This document shows positions 54,573 through 64,000 of a stretch of DNA of 64,000 nucleotides, in pieces; the stretch's first letter is position 1, and each line of letters begins with the position of its first letter. The DNA is from Diphasiastrum complanatum (taxonomy: Eukaryota > Streptophyta > Lycopodiopsida > Lycopodiales > Lycopodiaceae), in the NCBI GenBank assembly GCA_029204225.1, contig CM055096.1, positions 30,390,557 to 30,454,556 of the forward strand, in the 5' to 3' direction. The position numbers were made by a program, and so were the translations under genes. Below the pieces are notes generated by a model that did not search any database, was not told the origin of the DNA, and saw only the letters and a program-made list of their open reading frames with translations.

Positions 54573-56289
54573 AATCTGATGTCCTCATCAGATGTCAGAT
54601 TAAAGTAAAGGTGTCTCCCAATTGAAATAACTATACATTTAAGCTACTTGGCACAGTACTCAATTTACTGGCCACTTTTTATTAACATTGAAGCTGGCAC
54701 ACCACAAGTCGGAGGCTCAGCTCTTTGTACTGAAAAATTACATAATTTGAAAATATATCTTTGTCTGGGAAAAGCGTAGATTTGATATTGCTTTCGTAAA
54801 ACCCAAGAACCTTATTAACTGGTGACAGAGGCCTTTCGTTGAAATGTTCGCCCCTGTCGCTTCTGACTTTCGACTTTGGAACTCCTTTGAGCTCCTGATT
54901 TGTCCTTGATGCACTTTGTGTTGAGCCCCCTGAGCTCCAGATTTGATTAGTTCCGCACAGGTATCAAGGCTCCCTGAGCCAAAGGATTCATCGATTGATT
55001 GCCCACTTTATGGTCCACTCCGTGCCTTGTTGCTTCTGCACCTTGATTTCTCTCCTTGTCCCAGCCTGATCTTGATACTTTTCCATCTTGGCTCTTTAAG
55101 GTAGGCAAAGATTGAGTACTCCGCAATGCACCTCTCACTTAGGTTGAAGTAGCTCTTTGAATCAGCCCAAATGTAACCATTGACCTCGTGGAAAGCCAAA
55201 GGGTCGCACCAGTTTGATCCGCATCTGAACTATCTCTTCGCGTTTGTTTGAAGCACCATGTTCGTCACGCAAAACTTGACTTTCACAATTCCATCACTGG
55301 TCAGTTGCCTCACAATCAAAACAAGAAGTGTACATCGAGCTTGGCTTCAAGTAGCTCTCTTTGAATCAGACACATACACCCATAGTTTGCACTAGTCCGA
55401 TCTCAACGCGAACTGTCCCTTAGCGTCCGTTCGAAATACCAAGTCTCTCATGCAAGACTCAACTGTCACAGTTCCTTCATTGATCAGCTGCCTTACACGT
55501 GACACAAGCCAGCGTACTCATATGTTTCCTCATCATTGCTGGTCCAGAGAAAGCCTATAACAAGCTTTCCTTTCCACAACAAAAACTTGTCAACTTATTA
55601 GGTCCAAAGTTCGCCAGTCTCCTCGTGTGAGTATGGCTAGGTCACCTTGAATTTGCCCCCATTTTGATCAACTTTCATTCAAAATTTGCCCCAAGCGAGA
55701 GGTGTGTGTGATAGTTCCCCTCCACTTATAAAATCAGCTGATCGGACTTAGAGTAGAGTTCTTCGGACAAAAAGCCTTTCCAACACTTTGCTTCCCATCT
55801 GCTAGGATTATGGCTCGATCCAACTTGTTGCCAATCTTTGAAGAGGATCCTTGTCTTTCCCCTTTGAGGAAAAACCCAACTGATATTGGATATCACCCAT
55901 GCTCAGTGAGTTTCAGTTCCGAAGGTGGCCGTCCAAAAATGAAGACCAACTGCTCCATAGAAGATCTCCCCTGAAATTGCCCTTTCCAACTTTTGACTTC
56001 CTGCTTGCGTCTTGGTGGGCGTTGTCGCAAATGAAACTAACCCAAGAAACAGGCTAGCCATCCATCCTTTGCAAACATTGAGTCGTTTCGTTGCCGTTCA
56101 CGTGCGAGTACTTGAACTGCAAATCCGCCCCACAGATTCTGTAGTCCTCTTGGTTTGATGGTATCAGCCTTCAAAAGAAAGGTTCCTTCTCGAGCCATTA
56201 GCTCTTTGTATCACAAGCAATCATGCAAACCAGGCAAAGCACGAGTACTAAGACTCACGACGAATACATACAAGTAAGACACTCAGGCA
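54573..56289 (-). mobile_element. Interior of a gypsy-like element, degenerate; contains a 200-bp tandem repeat
   Basis: No pol motif recognised. At 55,140-55,325 and 55,343-55,525 two about 190-bp segments are imperfect direct repeats (GTAGCTCTTTGAATCAG; AACTGTCACAGTTCC-TCA-TG-TCAG-TGCCT-AC), whose minus-strand translations are also similar (LTSDGIVKVKFCVTNMVLQT versus LINEGTVTVESCMRDLVFRT), so the repeat may once have been coding. The minus strand ends in TSDEDIRFYKGGVDVV before the purine tract. Confidence 0.45.
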
Positions 56290-56653
56290 GGTTTTGTAAT
56301 AGATCCTAACACCACAGTAGGGCAAACACTAACTGATCCACCCAACTTTGCCTACTCCCTGAGATAGAGTAAGCCCCCCCCTCGCCTAGTGTGAGGACTG
56401 GTAGCATGCTACTGCCAAGTGTCGGCCACGTGGCACTGACATGGCCGATTGCACGTCGGGACCCAACTGGGGGCCCTATCCTGCTGACAGGGTCCCTAGG
56501 CTGTGTTAGGCCCGCCATGGCTATGGACCGTGCTGGGGCACACTACTCACACTCTCTTGCCCTGTTGGTCATGTTCGTTGGACACGACCTTGACTGTGGT
56601 ATCTGACCTATCTGTGTTCTCTAGGGTTCGGCACTGGTTACGAGCTCGTAACA
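56290..56653 (-). repeat. 3' LTR of the minus-strand chromovirus
   Basis: On the minus strand it begins TGTTACGAGCTCGTAACCAG at 56,653 and includes a perfect 16-bp palindrome GTTACGAGCTCGTAAC (56,637-56,652). Preceded by purine tract TTAAGGGGGAGGGAG (56,654-56,668). The left end is uncertain; the matching 5' LTR is not recognisable to the right of 61.6 kb. Confidence 0.7.
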
Positions 56654-56664
56654 CTCCCTCCCCC

Positions 56665-57186
56665 TTAAGAACCGTCTTGGTCGTCTAAGACAAAGTCTGG
56701 AAAAATCTTGCGAGGGACGTTGCCTCTTTCCCAAGTGGCATTCTCAACAGGCTGATCATTCCACTTAACCAAATATTCTCGGTATAGAGTATGACGAGTC
56801 TGCGTCTCTCTACTATCAAGAATCTCCTCTGGTTCATGTGGAGGTTGTTGAGGATCCAATGGGAGAACTAGAACACTGTCCAGATTGTCTGAATTGGTTA
56901 AGGCTTTTCGTAACTGACTTACATGAAAGACTGGAAAAACCTTACTGCTGTGTGGGAGTTCTAGTTCATAGGTGACCTTGCCTAGTCTCCTACTGATGGT
57001 AAAGGGACCACAATACCTTGGAGACAACTTAGCACACACTCCTGATTTGAGGGTTTTAGAGTCAACTGGGACTCTCAAGTAGACTTTCTCACCAGTGGAG
57101 AACTGCACATCCCGTCTGTGTGGATCTGCATAATGCCTGGCTCGATCCTGGGACTGCCTAATGCTACGCTTAGCATGTTCTATCAT
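56665..57186 (-). pseudogene. Chromovirus integrase C-terminus and chromodomain
   Basis: IRQSQDRARHYADPHRRDVQ, GEKVYLRVP, KLSPRYCGPFTISRRLGKVT (GPY/F module), FPVFHVSQLRKAL, then chromodomain TLYREYLVKWNDQPVENATW. Shifted one base relative to the core, with about 150 bp of broken frame between. The frame ends DDQDGS just before the purine tract. Confidence 0.94.
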
Positions 57187-57337
57187 CTAGTTTAGGTCCG
57201 CTAAAAAGTTTCTAGCTGCTTCAGCTTTTTCTTGTTTTTTACCTCTATAGCTGTGGGTGGGCGTGGCTGAAAACCGTACATCAGCATAAATGGGCTGTAT
57301 CCCGTAGCTGAATGTTTGGTACTGTTATAAGCAAACT

Positions 57338-58399
57338 CTAATATCGAGAGATACTCTCCCAATTAGTCTGCTTCTTGTTGACGTATGCACGAAGCATATC
57401 CTGCAACACTTGATTTACCCTTTCTATTTGACCGTCCGTTTGTGGATGGTCGGTGGTACTCATATTAAGTTTAGTATGGAGATGATGGAATACTGCCCTC
57501 CAAAAATTTCCAGTAAACTTACTGTCCCGGTCGCTGACTATGCCGGAAGGTAGACCGTACAATTTAAATAGCCCGTCTACAAACAACCTCGCTAACTCTG
57601 GAGCTGTAACGGTTGTTTTGGTCGGAATGAAATGAGCCATTTTGGTCAGACGGTCAACTGTGACCCATATAGCGTCATTACCCTTTTGGGTTTTAGGTAG
57701 GCCTACTATAAAATCCAAGGAGATACTCTCCCATTTACCAGCTGGTATTTCTAAGGGATGCAACAACCCTCCTGCCTTTACACGCTCTGCTTTATTTACT
57801 TGACATTTATGGCAACTGGTTACATATTGGTGGGCGTCCTTTTTCATACTGGGCCAGAAAAATTGCCTACGAAGAAGCTCATAGGTCTTCTGTATGCCTG
57901 GGTGTCCCGCGCTAGGATTGTCATGACATTCATATAGGACCTGTTGCCTATAATCCTCTGAATTGGGGACACATACTCTATCTCTATAGAGCAAGTACTC
58001 ATCCTGAATGGAATACTGTTTCCATTTGAATCCTTGAGTCAACTGACCCTCAACCACTGGGGTTTGCTTGGGTAATACAGGCTCAGAATCCTCAACGTCA
58101 TCTGACGACGTATACTCGGACTCATCATCATCCTCAACGGAAGCTGCCGTATTCTTGGATGAACTGGCACCAGCCTCGGGAACTGGTTCTGGAGTCTGTA
58201 ACTGTCTGTTCTGGACTGAGTTCCAGATAGTAGAGAAGAATGCATCATGCTGGCATTTCCCTCTCAAGGACTCGAGTAACTCATTACGAATCTGAGTAAA
58301 ACTCAGCTCGTTTATCATAGGCATTCTGCTAAGGGCATCTGCTACTATATTGAATTTTCCACGTCTATATCTGATAGACATGTCAAACTCTTGCATCAA
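57338..58399 (-). pseudogene. Chromovirus integrase core
   Basis: After the FNIVADALSRMP RNase H/integrase linker and an acidic/Ser-rich insert (EDDDESEYTSSDDVEDSE), the HHCC zinc domain (YECHDNPSAGHPG, SCHKCQVNK) and DDE core are intact: SLDFIVGLPKTQKGNDAIWV, DRLTKMAHFIPTK, GIVSDRDSKFTGNFW, DHPQTDGQIERVNQVL. It ends at TGA/shift near 57,338. Inserts element cDNA into host DNA. Confidence 0.95.
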
Positions 58400-58962
58400 C
58401 TCTGTCCAACGAGCTTTTCGACTCTAAGCTCAGGTTGATTGCAAAGGTATCTGAGACTCTCATGGTCTGTCAGGACCTCAAAGTTGGCACCATACAAATA
58501 ATGCCTCCAAGTCTTAAGGGCATGGACTATAGAAAAGAGTTCCTTTTCATAGGCACTGTACCTAGTCTGAGTTGGCTCGAGTTTTTTACTCTCGAACGCA
58601 ACTGGTCGTCCACCCTGAGTTAGCACAGCACCTACTACAAAGTCGCTAGCATCTGTTTCGACCACAAATGGCTGATTGGGGTCGACGACTTTTAAAACTG
58701 GTGCTGTAGCTAAGGTTGTTTTGAGAGCATCAAAGCTCTCCTGCTGTGCGGACTCCCAAATGAACTCCTTTTCCTTCCCCTTAAGGAGATTTGTCATAGG
58801 AACTGCTATCTGAGCATATTCCTTGACAAATCGTCTGTAATATCCCGCCAGACCAAGAAAGATTTGAAGTTCCAAAATATTCTGAGGTCTCAGCCAACTG
58901 AGTATGGCTTTAACCTTATTTGGGTCCATCTTAATCCCATCTGAAGAGATAATGTGACCCAA
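58396..58962 (-). pseudogene. Chromovirus RT connection and RNase H
   Basis: Continues in phase after the [36 protein letters not shown], RNase H with catalytic Asp in [15 protein letters not shown], Glu in [19 protein letters not shown] and Asp in [13 protein letters not shown] frameshift at about 58,400-58,430 separates it from integrase. Confidence 0.95.
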
Positions 58963-60180
58963 TTATGCTACTTCTTCAACGAAGAATTCACACTTGGATT
59001 GTTTAGCATAAAGCTTATGCTTTCTGAGCAGTCGAAACACCTTTCTGAGGTGTTTTAGATGCTCCTTCCTCGTTTTGCTGTAAACGAGGATGTCATCTAA
59101 GAATACGACTACAAACTTACCCAAGTATGGTCTGAGGACACTGTTCATCAAGGTCATAAAGGTAGCTGGAGCATTTGTGAGCCCAAATGGCATCACCTTA
59201 AACTCATAATGACCGTGACGAGTCCTAAAAGCTGTTTTCGAGACATCTTCCGATTTTATACGGACTTGATGATATCCCGATCTGAGGTCTATTTTGCTGA
59301 AAAACTTAGCCCCGTCGAGTTGGTCAAACAACTCGTCTGCCCGAGGCATAGGGTATTTATTCTTAATTGTGACTTTATTGAGGGCTCTGCAATCTACGCA
59401 AAGACGCATAGACCCCTCTTTCTTTTTCACCAATAGGACTGGTGAGGCCCATGGTGAACTACTGGTCTGAATTTGGCCTTTCCCAAGATAATCTGTTAAC
59501 TGCCTAGTTATTTCTTCATCCTCTGTTCGGCTGACCCGATACGGAGGTTTAGAAACACGTGTTGTACCTGGTACTAGGTTTATTACATGATCTACCTCTC
59601 TGCTAGGTGGTAAACCATGTGGCAAATCTTCAGGAAAAACATCTTTAAATTTAGACAATAAAGTTTCTAATTTACTGATTTTCTGCTGAATAGAACTGGA
59701 AATAGAAACTTCAGGAATAAACTGAAAGTCACATAAGAATACCTGATGGTCTTCGTCTCCGATTAGCTGACAGAGCTCTGAACTGCAGACCATAGGACTG
59801 TTGGGAACATCATGCTCCCCATGCAACTGGATCTCTCGGCCTTTATGCTGAAAGCTAAGGGTGTTCTCTTGATAGTTTATGTGGAGGGAAGGTCCTAAAC
59901 TGTAGAGCCAGTCTCTCCCGAGAACAATATCTGTGCAATCTAGGTGCATTATTTGAAAGTTTATTTCATCTTGGTACCCTTGAATACCAAGATTCAAATT
60001 ACTTACCATAGTTTCCCAGATTTTCTTATCTTCACCCTTAGCTAGTGAAACTATGTACCTATGCTGACTAGGTACTTCTGGTAGTTTAAGTTTTTTAACC
60101 AGGGTGTAGTTGATGAAATTATGGGTTGCCCCATCATCAACCATAACTCTAACTGACTGGTTACCAACTTTCCCATGCAT
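58963..60180 (-). pseudogene. Chromovirus protease and reverse transcriptase
   Basis: The protease motif [16 protein letters not shown] is near 60,100 and [14 protein letters not shown] at about 59,900. [78 protein letters not shown] and the catalytic [11 protein letters not shown]. The frame is open for 406 codons and ends in TAA (58,963-58,965), where Tyr is usual, directly followed by [10 protein letters not shown]. Confidence 0.96.
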
Positions 60181-60190
60181 ACGTACTAGG

Positions 60191-61448
60191 TCAGCGGCCC
60201 AAAGCTGAAGGGTGTCTCGCTAGCATTGCAGAGGTCAGTTGGCAACAATGTTCATGATCTTCATGATACACTTTGATCTCGGAAGCTGCCGAGTCACTGG
60301 GGAAACTTACAGTCCGAACAAGATGAACTTGTTTTTTATCTCTTTTATCTTTCTTAGTGAAAGGCCCCTTGGGACACTGTCTAACTGTGTGTCCCTTGCC
60401 CATACACACAAAGCGCAAACGTTCTTGTTTGGCTTTCTCTAAATCTTCTGGTTTTAAGGGTTGTATGAGTGAAGGGCGTTTCTGAGGAGCTTTACCTTTA
60501 ATTTTATCTTCTTTTTTTCTTTTTAAAAATTTCTTTTTAAATTGAAAGTCTTTTCGAGGAGGCTGCTCAGAAAGGCGCTGCTGTCTCGCCGTCTTCCTAC
60601 CCACTGAATCATCATAGATTTGAGCATATCTGAGAGCTTGCTCAACAGTAGTAGGCGAGTTTCTTTGGACCTCTACTTTATATTCATCTTTGAGGCCGCC
60701 ACGGACAAACCCTCTAATTTTCTGATGATCATCCATATTTTTAATTTTTAAATTGCCTCTCGGTACTGCGAGATATATTGGATTAGGGACTTGTCCATTA
60801 CAGTTCTTTCCCAGGCTTCCCAGGCTCTATCAAGTTCATTCTCTGGTAGGAATTCTCTTAGGAAAGCTTCTTCAAAGGCTTTCCATGACCGGGGAGTCCG
60901 CCCAGTCTCCTGGAGATTTAACCACCACTTATAGGCCATGGGCCCTAAGGAAAGACTGGTCTCAATTGCTTGCAAATGGTCAGGGGTCTGTTTAAGAGCA
61001 TGAATGTTCTTCCATTTGCTGAGGAAGGTTTGTAGAATATCTGCATTTCTATCCTTCTCTTCCCCAATAAAAGTAGGAGGCTTTAAATCTTTAAAGACAC
61101 TGGGTGAGACCGCAGAGTCTCACCCGAAACTGATGGAAGTGGAGAAGGGGACAACTGAGAAGTGGAGGGCAGGCTTCCTTTTGCGGAACTCAAAATCAAG
61201 CCTTTGAGTTCAGCGAACGAGTCATCCACACTGGACTTGAAATTGGCTAATGCCAACTTCAGTTCATCCACTTCTGTTACCAAGTGGAGAAATTGCTCCT
61301 TGGTAACCAATTCGTCGAGTTCTTCGGCGAACTGTTCCCGTTCTTCCATTTCCATAGGTTCTTTCCCTTTACTGTAAGCCAAGGCTTCTGTTTCAAGTTC
61401 GTCGATGCCTCTCTCCGGGGGTTGATCAGGTCCCTGAGGAGTGGTCAT
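60191..61448 (-). pseudogene. Chromovirus gag
   Basis: Starts MTTPQGPDQPPERGIDELET at 61,448. A helical Glu-rich N-terminus, then a frameshift near 61,095, leads to KPPTFIGEEKDRNADILQTF. The gag core is AYKWWLNLQETGRTPRSWKAF and FLREFLPENELDRAW (60,748-60,975); another shift precedes 60,736. A Lys-rich stretch and knuckle RFVCMGKGHTVRQC follow, in which the first Cys is replaced by Arg. Gag assembles the particle. Confidence 0.9.
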
Positions 61449-61660
61449 TTTCAGAACTGAAAGAGAGGTACCTTAACTTCTGAAAAAAAAAGCCAGAAAG
61501 ACTAATTTACAACTGTACAAGGGAAGGGAAAGATGACTTAGCTGTTTCTGAGGACTGTACTTCCAAAGAAAATACGAAGAGGAACCCTCTCAGCCCTTTT
61601 ACCCAAATTCTCAAACCTGCTGTTCCGGAAAATTCCAGTTTGAAGCTCCAGTATGGTACC
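61449..61660 (-). other. Chromovirus 5' leader
   Basis: Repeated almost base for base at 63,681-63,905 upstream of the second gag start. A TTTGGTACCATAC at about 61,652 (minus) may be a degenerate primer site. The LTR that should follow was not recognised. Confidence 0.6.
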
Positions 61661-62678
61661 AAATTTCCGGTTGCCTGAGTAGAATAGCTTGTTGGCTTGC
61701 TAGCAGACCTGTGGCTCTGAAAAAAATTGAATAGAAGGCCGAAAAAGTGCACATAAGTCTGAATTCTGAGACAACAAATGTCAAATGAACTATCCCCCAA
61801 GCTGTCGATCCACAACTTGCAGGGTTCAAACTTAATGCATTCTTAGACCGTCCATGCCAGGTCCAAAGACGAAAGTTAGGCCAAGGCATCAGATTACGAT
61901 CCAAACACACAATTCACAGAGACTTGCATAGATTTTGGAAAAGACATATGTGGTGAAAGTGCTAAAAACAACAGAGATAGCATATGTCAAATGAAATGAA
62001 CTATCTTTCTCTCTTTGGTTGCTCTTGTCCTAGTTGTAGATTTGCATGTCAGTCTTGACTTTCTTGTTTGCATGCGTGGTCTTGTAGGTCTACACTGGGA
62101 CCAAAGAGTAGATCGAGGTCAATGAAGCATAGTCTCAAACTATATTCTCAACTGTTTGCCATCCTAGCGCTCGAGAGATTATGATATGATTGTTTGAAAG
62201 ACTAGTTCTTGGACTCGAGAGCTGATAAAAAGAGCAAAAACCAACTAATCCAATTTTGCACTTGGAATATCTATGATGCAATTTGGATAGCCGTGGTTTG
62301 ATTAAATGCAAAAGTTTAGTTGGCTCCAGCGAAAGGTATAGTCAAAGTTTTAGAGCTACTGAAGAGACCCATGTAGAACCTGTTTGGACGTATGTTCTTC
62401 CTTGTAGTTTTCAATGATAGGGGATTTCCAAGTAACAAAGAGTGCAAATCAGCTGCAATTTAATGGGCAATTCTGTTATGCGAATTATCTGCAATCTGAG
62501 GGACCATTGAGATTCTAAAGTATAACACCAGTAGATTTGTTTTCAAGTTGCCACTAGAATGAGAAAACTATCTAAAGGAGTTGAATTTTCCTGTATAAAG
62601 TAATCATTTGTTGATTTGTTGTTGTCCATTTATGTTTTTGAATACAAGTTATAGACGCTCGCTTTCAAAAGGATGGGA
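61661..62678. other. Non-coding, nothing recognised
   Basis: No open frame with a family match; it may include a divergent 5' LTR of the chromovirus. Confidence 0.4.
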
Positions 62679-63540
62679 CATAGTTGCAGTGAATTGCGAT
62701 TCGCTGGGATTGCGTTTCGCGAATCGCAATTCTAACCGCGAATCGTGTAAAAAAAAAAGACTATATTATTTTTTGGGCCTCCTCCTCGCGGCCAGAAACG
62801 CGCTAGCCGTGGAGGAGGCAAAGTTTTTTTTTATGAGCTATAGGCGTCCGATCTTCGCATGTGAATAGTCGGCAGGCATCTACTCGGTGATACGAAGGTG
62901 GTGTGCATGGTGCTAGGGGGATTTGAGCTTCGTGGAGAGCGAAACGATCAATTTTCGATATTTGGTAAGTGTAGGCTTGATTTTTTGCAAGCGTTGACAT
63001 TGAGCTGTAGGCAACCAAATCGAGCATAGTTTGGCTCTAGACCACCTTTCTTCATGCCCATGGTAATTCCTACGGCGTCAGTTTCAGCCGTTACGGCACA
63101 CCTAGCAAGATTTGAACACCACACTCTAAATGCATGTGTATTGTTGCCATTTTCACAAAATGACTTGCAGGCAACCGATTGAGGTGATGTCTGAGCCTAG
63201 AATGCATTTCCACATGCCTGCGGAGACTCCTGTGACCTCCGTTTCACCCGTCTTCGTCCGTATCACAAATTTCAATTTCCATGCCCTAATTCCATGTTTT
63301 ATAGGGTTTAGGCATGGAGCATCGTGCAAGCATCTGCCAGGGGCGTGGTTTAGGCCTACACTACACTCCTTTACGCCTGCACGGACTCCCTCACGGATAA
63401 CTACACAGTAATAATGCTCTTAATTAGAGCTTTCATCTGATACCCATATTGCCCAAAAATAAATAAAAAATAACAAATAAAAAAACACGATTCTGAACAT
63501 TTCTAGAAAAAATCCGAAACGCGATTTTGGACCGCGATTC
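62679..63540. mobile_element. Foldback element related to the one at 44,857, right end lost
   Basis: It starts CATAGTTGCAGTGAATTGCG and has TTCGCGAATCGC palindromes. Its right part (63,400-63,540: ACACAGTAATAATGCTCTTAATT...TGATACCCATATTGC) matches 45,392-45,450 of the other copy. It stops at about 63,540 in mid-arm, where chromovirus gag sequence begins; the CTATG end is missing. Confidence 0.72.
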
Positions 63541-64000
63541 AGTTCGTCGAGTTCTTCGGCGAACTGTTCCTGTTCTTCCACTTCCATGGGTTCCTTCCCT
63601 TTTCTGTAAGCCAAGGCTTCTGTTTCAAGTTCGTCAAAGCCTCTCTCCTGGGGTTGATCAGGTCCCTGAGGAGTGGTCATCTTCGGAACTGAAAGAGAGC
63701 TACCTTAACTTCTGAAGGAAAAAAGTCTAAAAGACTAATTTACAACTGTACAAGGGAAAGGAAAGATGACTTAGATGTACAAAGGAGGGACAGAAAACTT
63801 AGCTGTTTCTGTGGACTGTACTTCCAAAGAAAATATCAAGAAAAGCCCTCTCAGCTCTTTTACTGCAAATTTCAGACCTGCTATCCGGAAAAATCAGAAT
63901 TCGAAACTCGAATTTGTAGGATAAAATCTGATTTGAACCTCTGACCACCCTCGCTGATTGAGCTGTGGGTCTGCTGCTCCAAAAGACTCAGGTTTGAAGC
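63541..64000 (-). pseudogene. Second chromovirus copy: gag N-terminus and leader
   Basis: A gag start at 63,680 (TTPQGPDQPQERGFDELET) is about 90% identical to the first copy for 46 codons up to FAEELDEL, then is cut by the foldback element. The leader continues to the right edge, with an extra about 30-bp segment relative to copy one. Confidence 0.85.

Larger units (their letters stand above)
56665..61448 (-). mobile_element. Nearly complete Ty3/gypsy chromovirus, minus strand
   Basis: All Gag-Pol domains are present in the order gag, knuckle, protease, RT, RNase H, integrase, chromodomain. Catalytic residues are largely intact, but at least one stop and four frame changes make it inactive. 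A second copy of its 5' end lies at 63,541-64,000. Confidence 0.95.

Overview
The window looks like nuclear DNA of a land plant with a large, transposon-rich genome. Two things point there. First, there is a split, canonical plant-type E2F transcription factor gene: nine exons are visible and give one unbroken 294-codon reading frame. Second, almost everything else is decayed plant LTR retrotransposon (Ty1/copia and Ty3/gypsy, with primer-binding sites for initiator Met-tRNA) plus small foldback DNA elements. The very long introns (one of exactly 16,900 bp as modelled, another longer than 15.7 kb) would fit a fern, lycophyte or gymnosperm, but the sequence does not settle the lineage. Nothing bacterial, no rRNA, tRNA or CRISPR was seen.

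Layout. 1-27.7 kb is intergenic and made of nested retroelement wreckage: copia gag/protease fragments on the minus strand (1-822; again at 19.6-21.8 kb, where the copy is inserted inside a plus-strand copia element), copia pol on the minus strand (4.6-7.3 kb), two related plus-strand copia RT-RNase H copies (7.4-8.7 and 19.2-23.2 kb), a Tat/Athila-like gypsy remnant (9.5-10.7 kb), a tandem duplication carrying a copia gag piece (13.1-14.9 kb), and an unrecognised degenerate coding region at the gag position of a minus-strand LTR element (15.9-17.9 kb, primer site at 18.2 kb).

27.7-48.2 kb is the E2F gene (plus strand): promoter/5' UTR, exon 1 at 28,675-28,935, a 16.9-kb intron, then eight exons at 45,836-48,224 encoding the DNA-binding winged helix, the dimerisation coiled coil and the start of the marked box. 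The large intron contains a set of degenerate dispersed repeats (29.2-32.9 kb), a non-autonomous LTR element (33.7-36.5 kb), and a foldback element with a perfect 8-bp target-site duplication. Inside that foldback lies a young gypsy element (37.1-42.8 kb). It keeps gag, protease, integrase C-terminus and chromodomain, but its reverse transcriptase/RNase H/integrase core is replaced by a long Trp/His-rich reading frame I do not recognise. A second foldback element ends 22 bp before exon 2.

48.2-64.0 kb should be the next E2F intron or the gene's broken 3' side. It holds a hAT-transposase remnant, a copia RNase H tail, a pair of convergent non-retroviral-looking reading frames (one with two AT-hooks), a truncated 3' LTR, a nearly complete minus-strand chromovirus (56.3-61.6 kb) and the start of a second copy of it at the right edge. 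The remaining E2F exons (rest of marked box, transactivation/RB-binding region) were not found.

How things work together: only the E2F gene looks like a functional host gene (G1/S cell-cycle control with a DP partner). The TE coding regions are mostly inactive, and many reading frames are interrupted by TAG where CAG would be expected, as if eroded by cytosine deamination.
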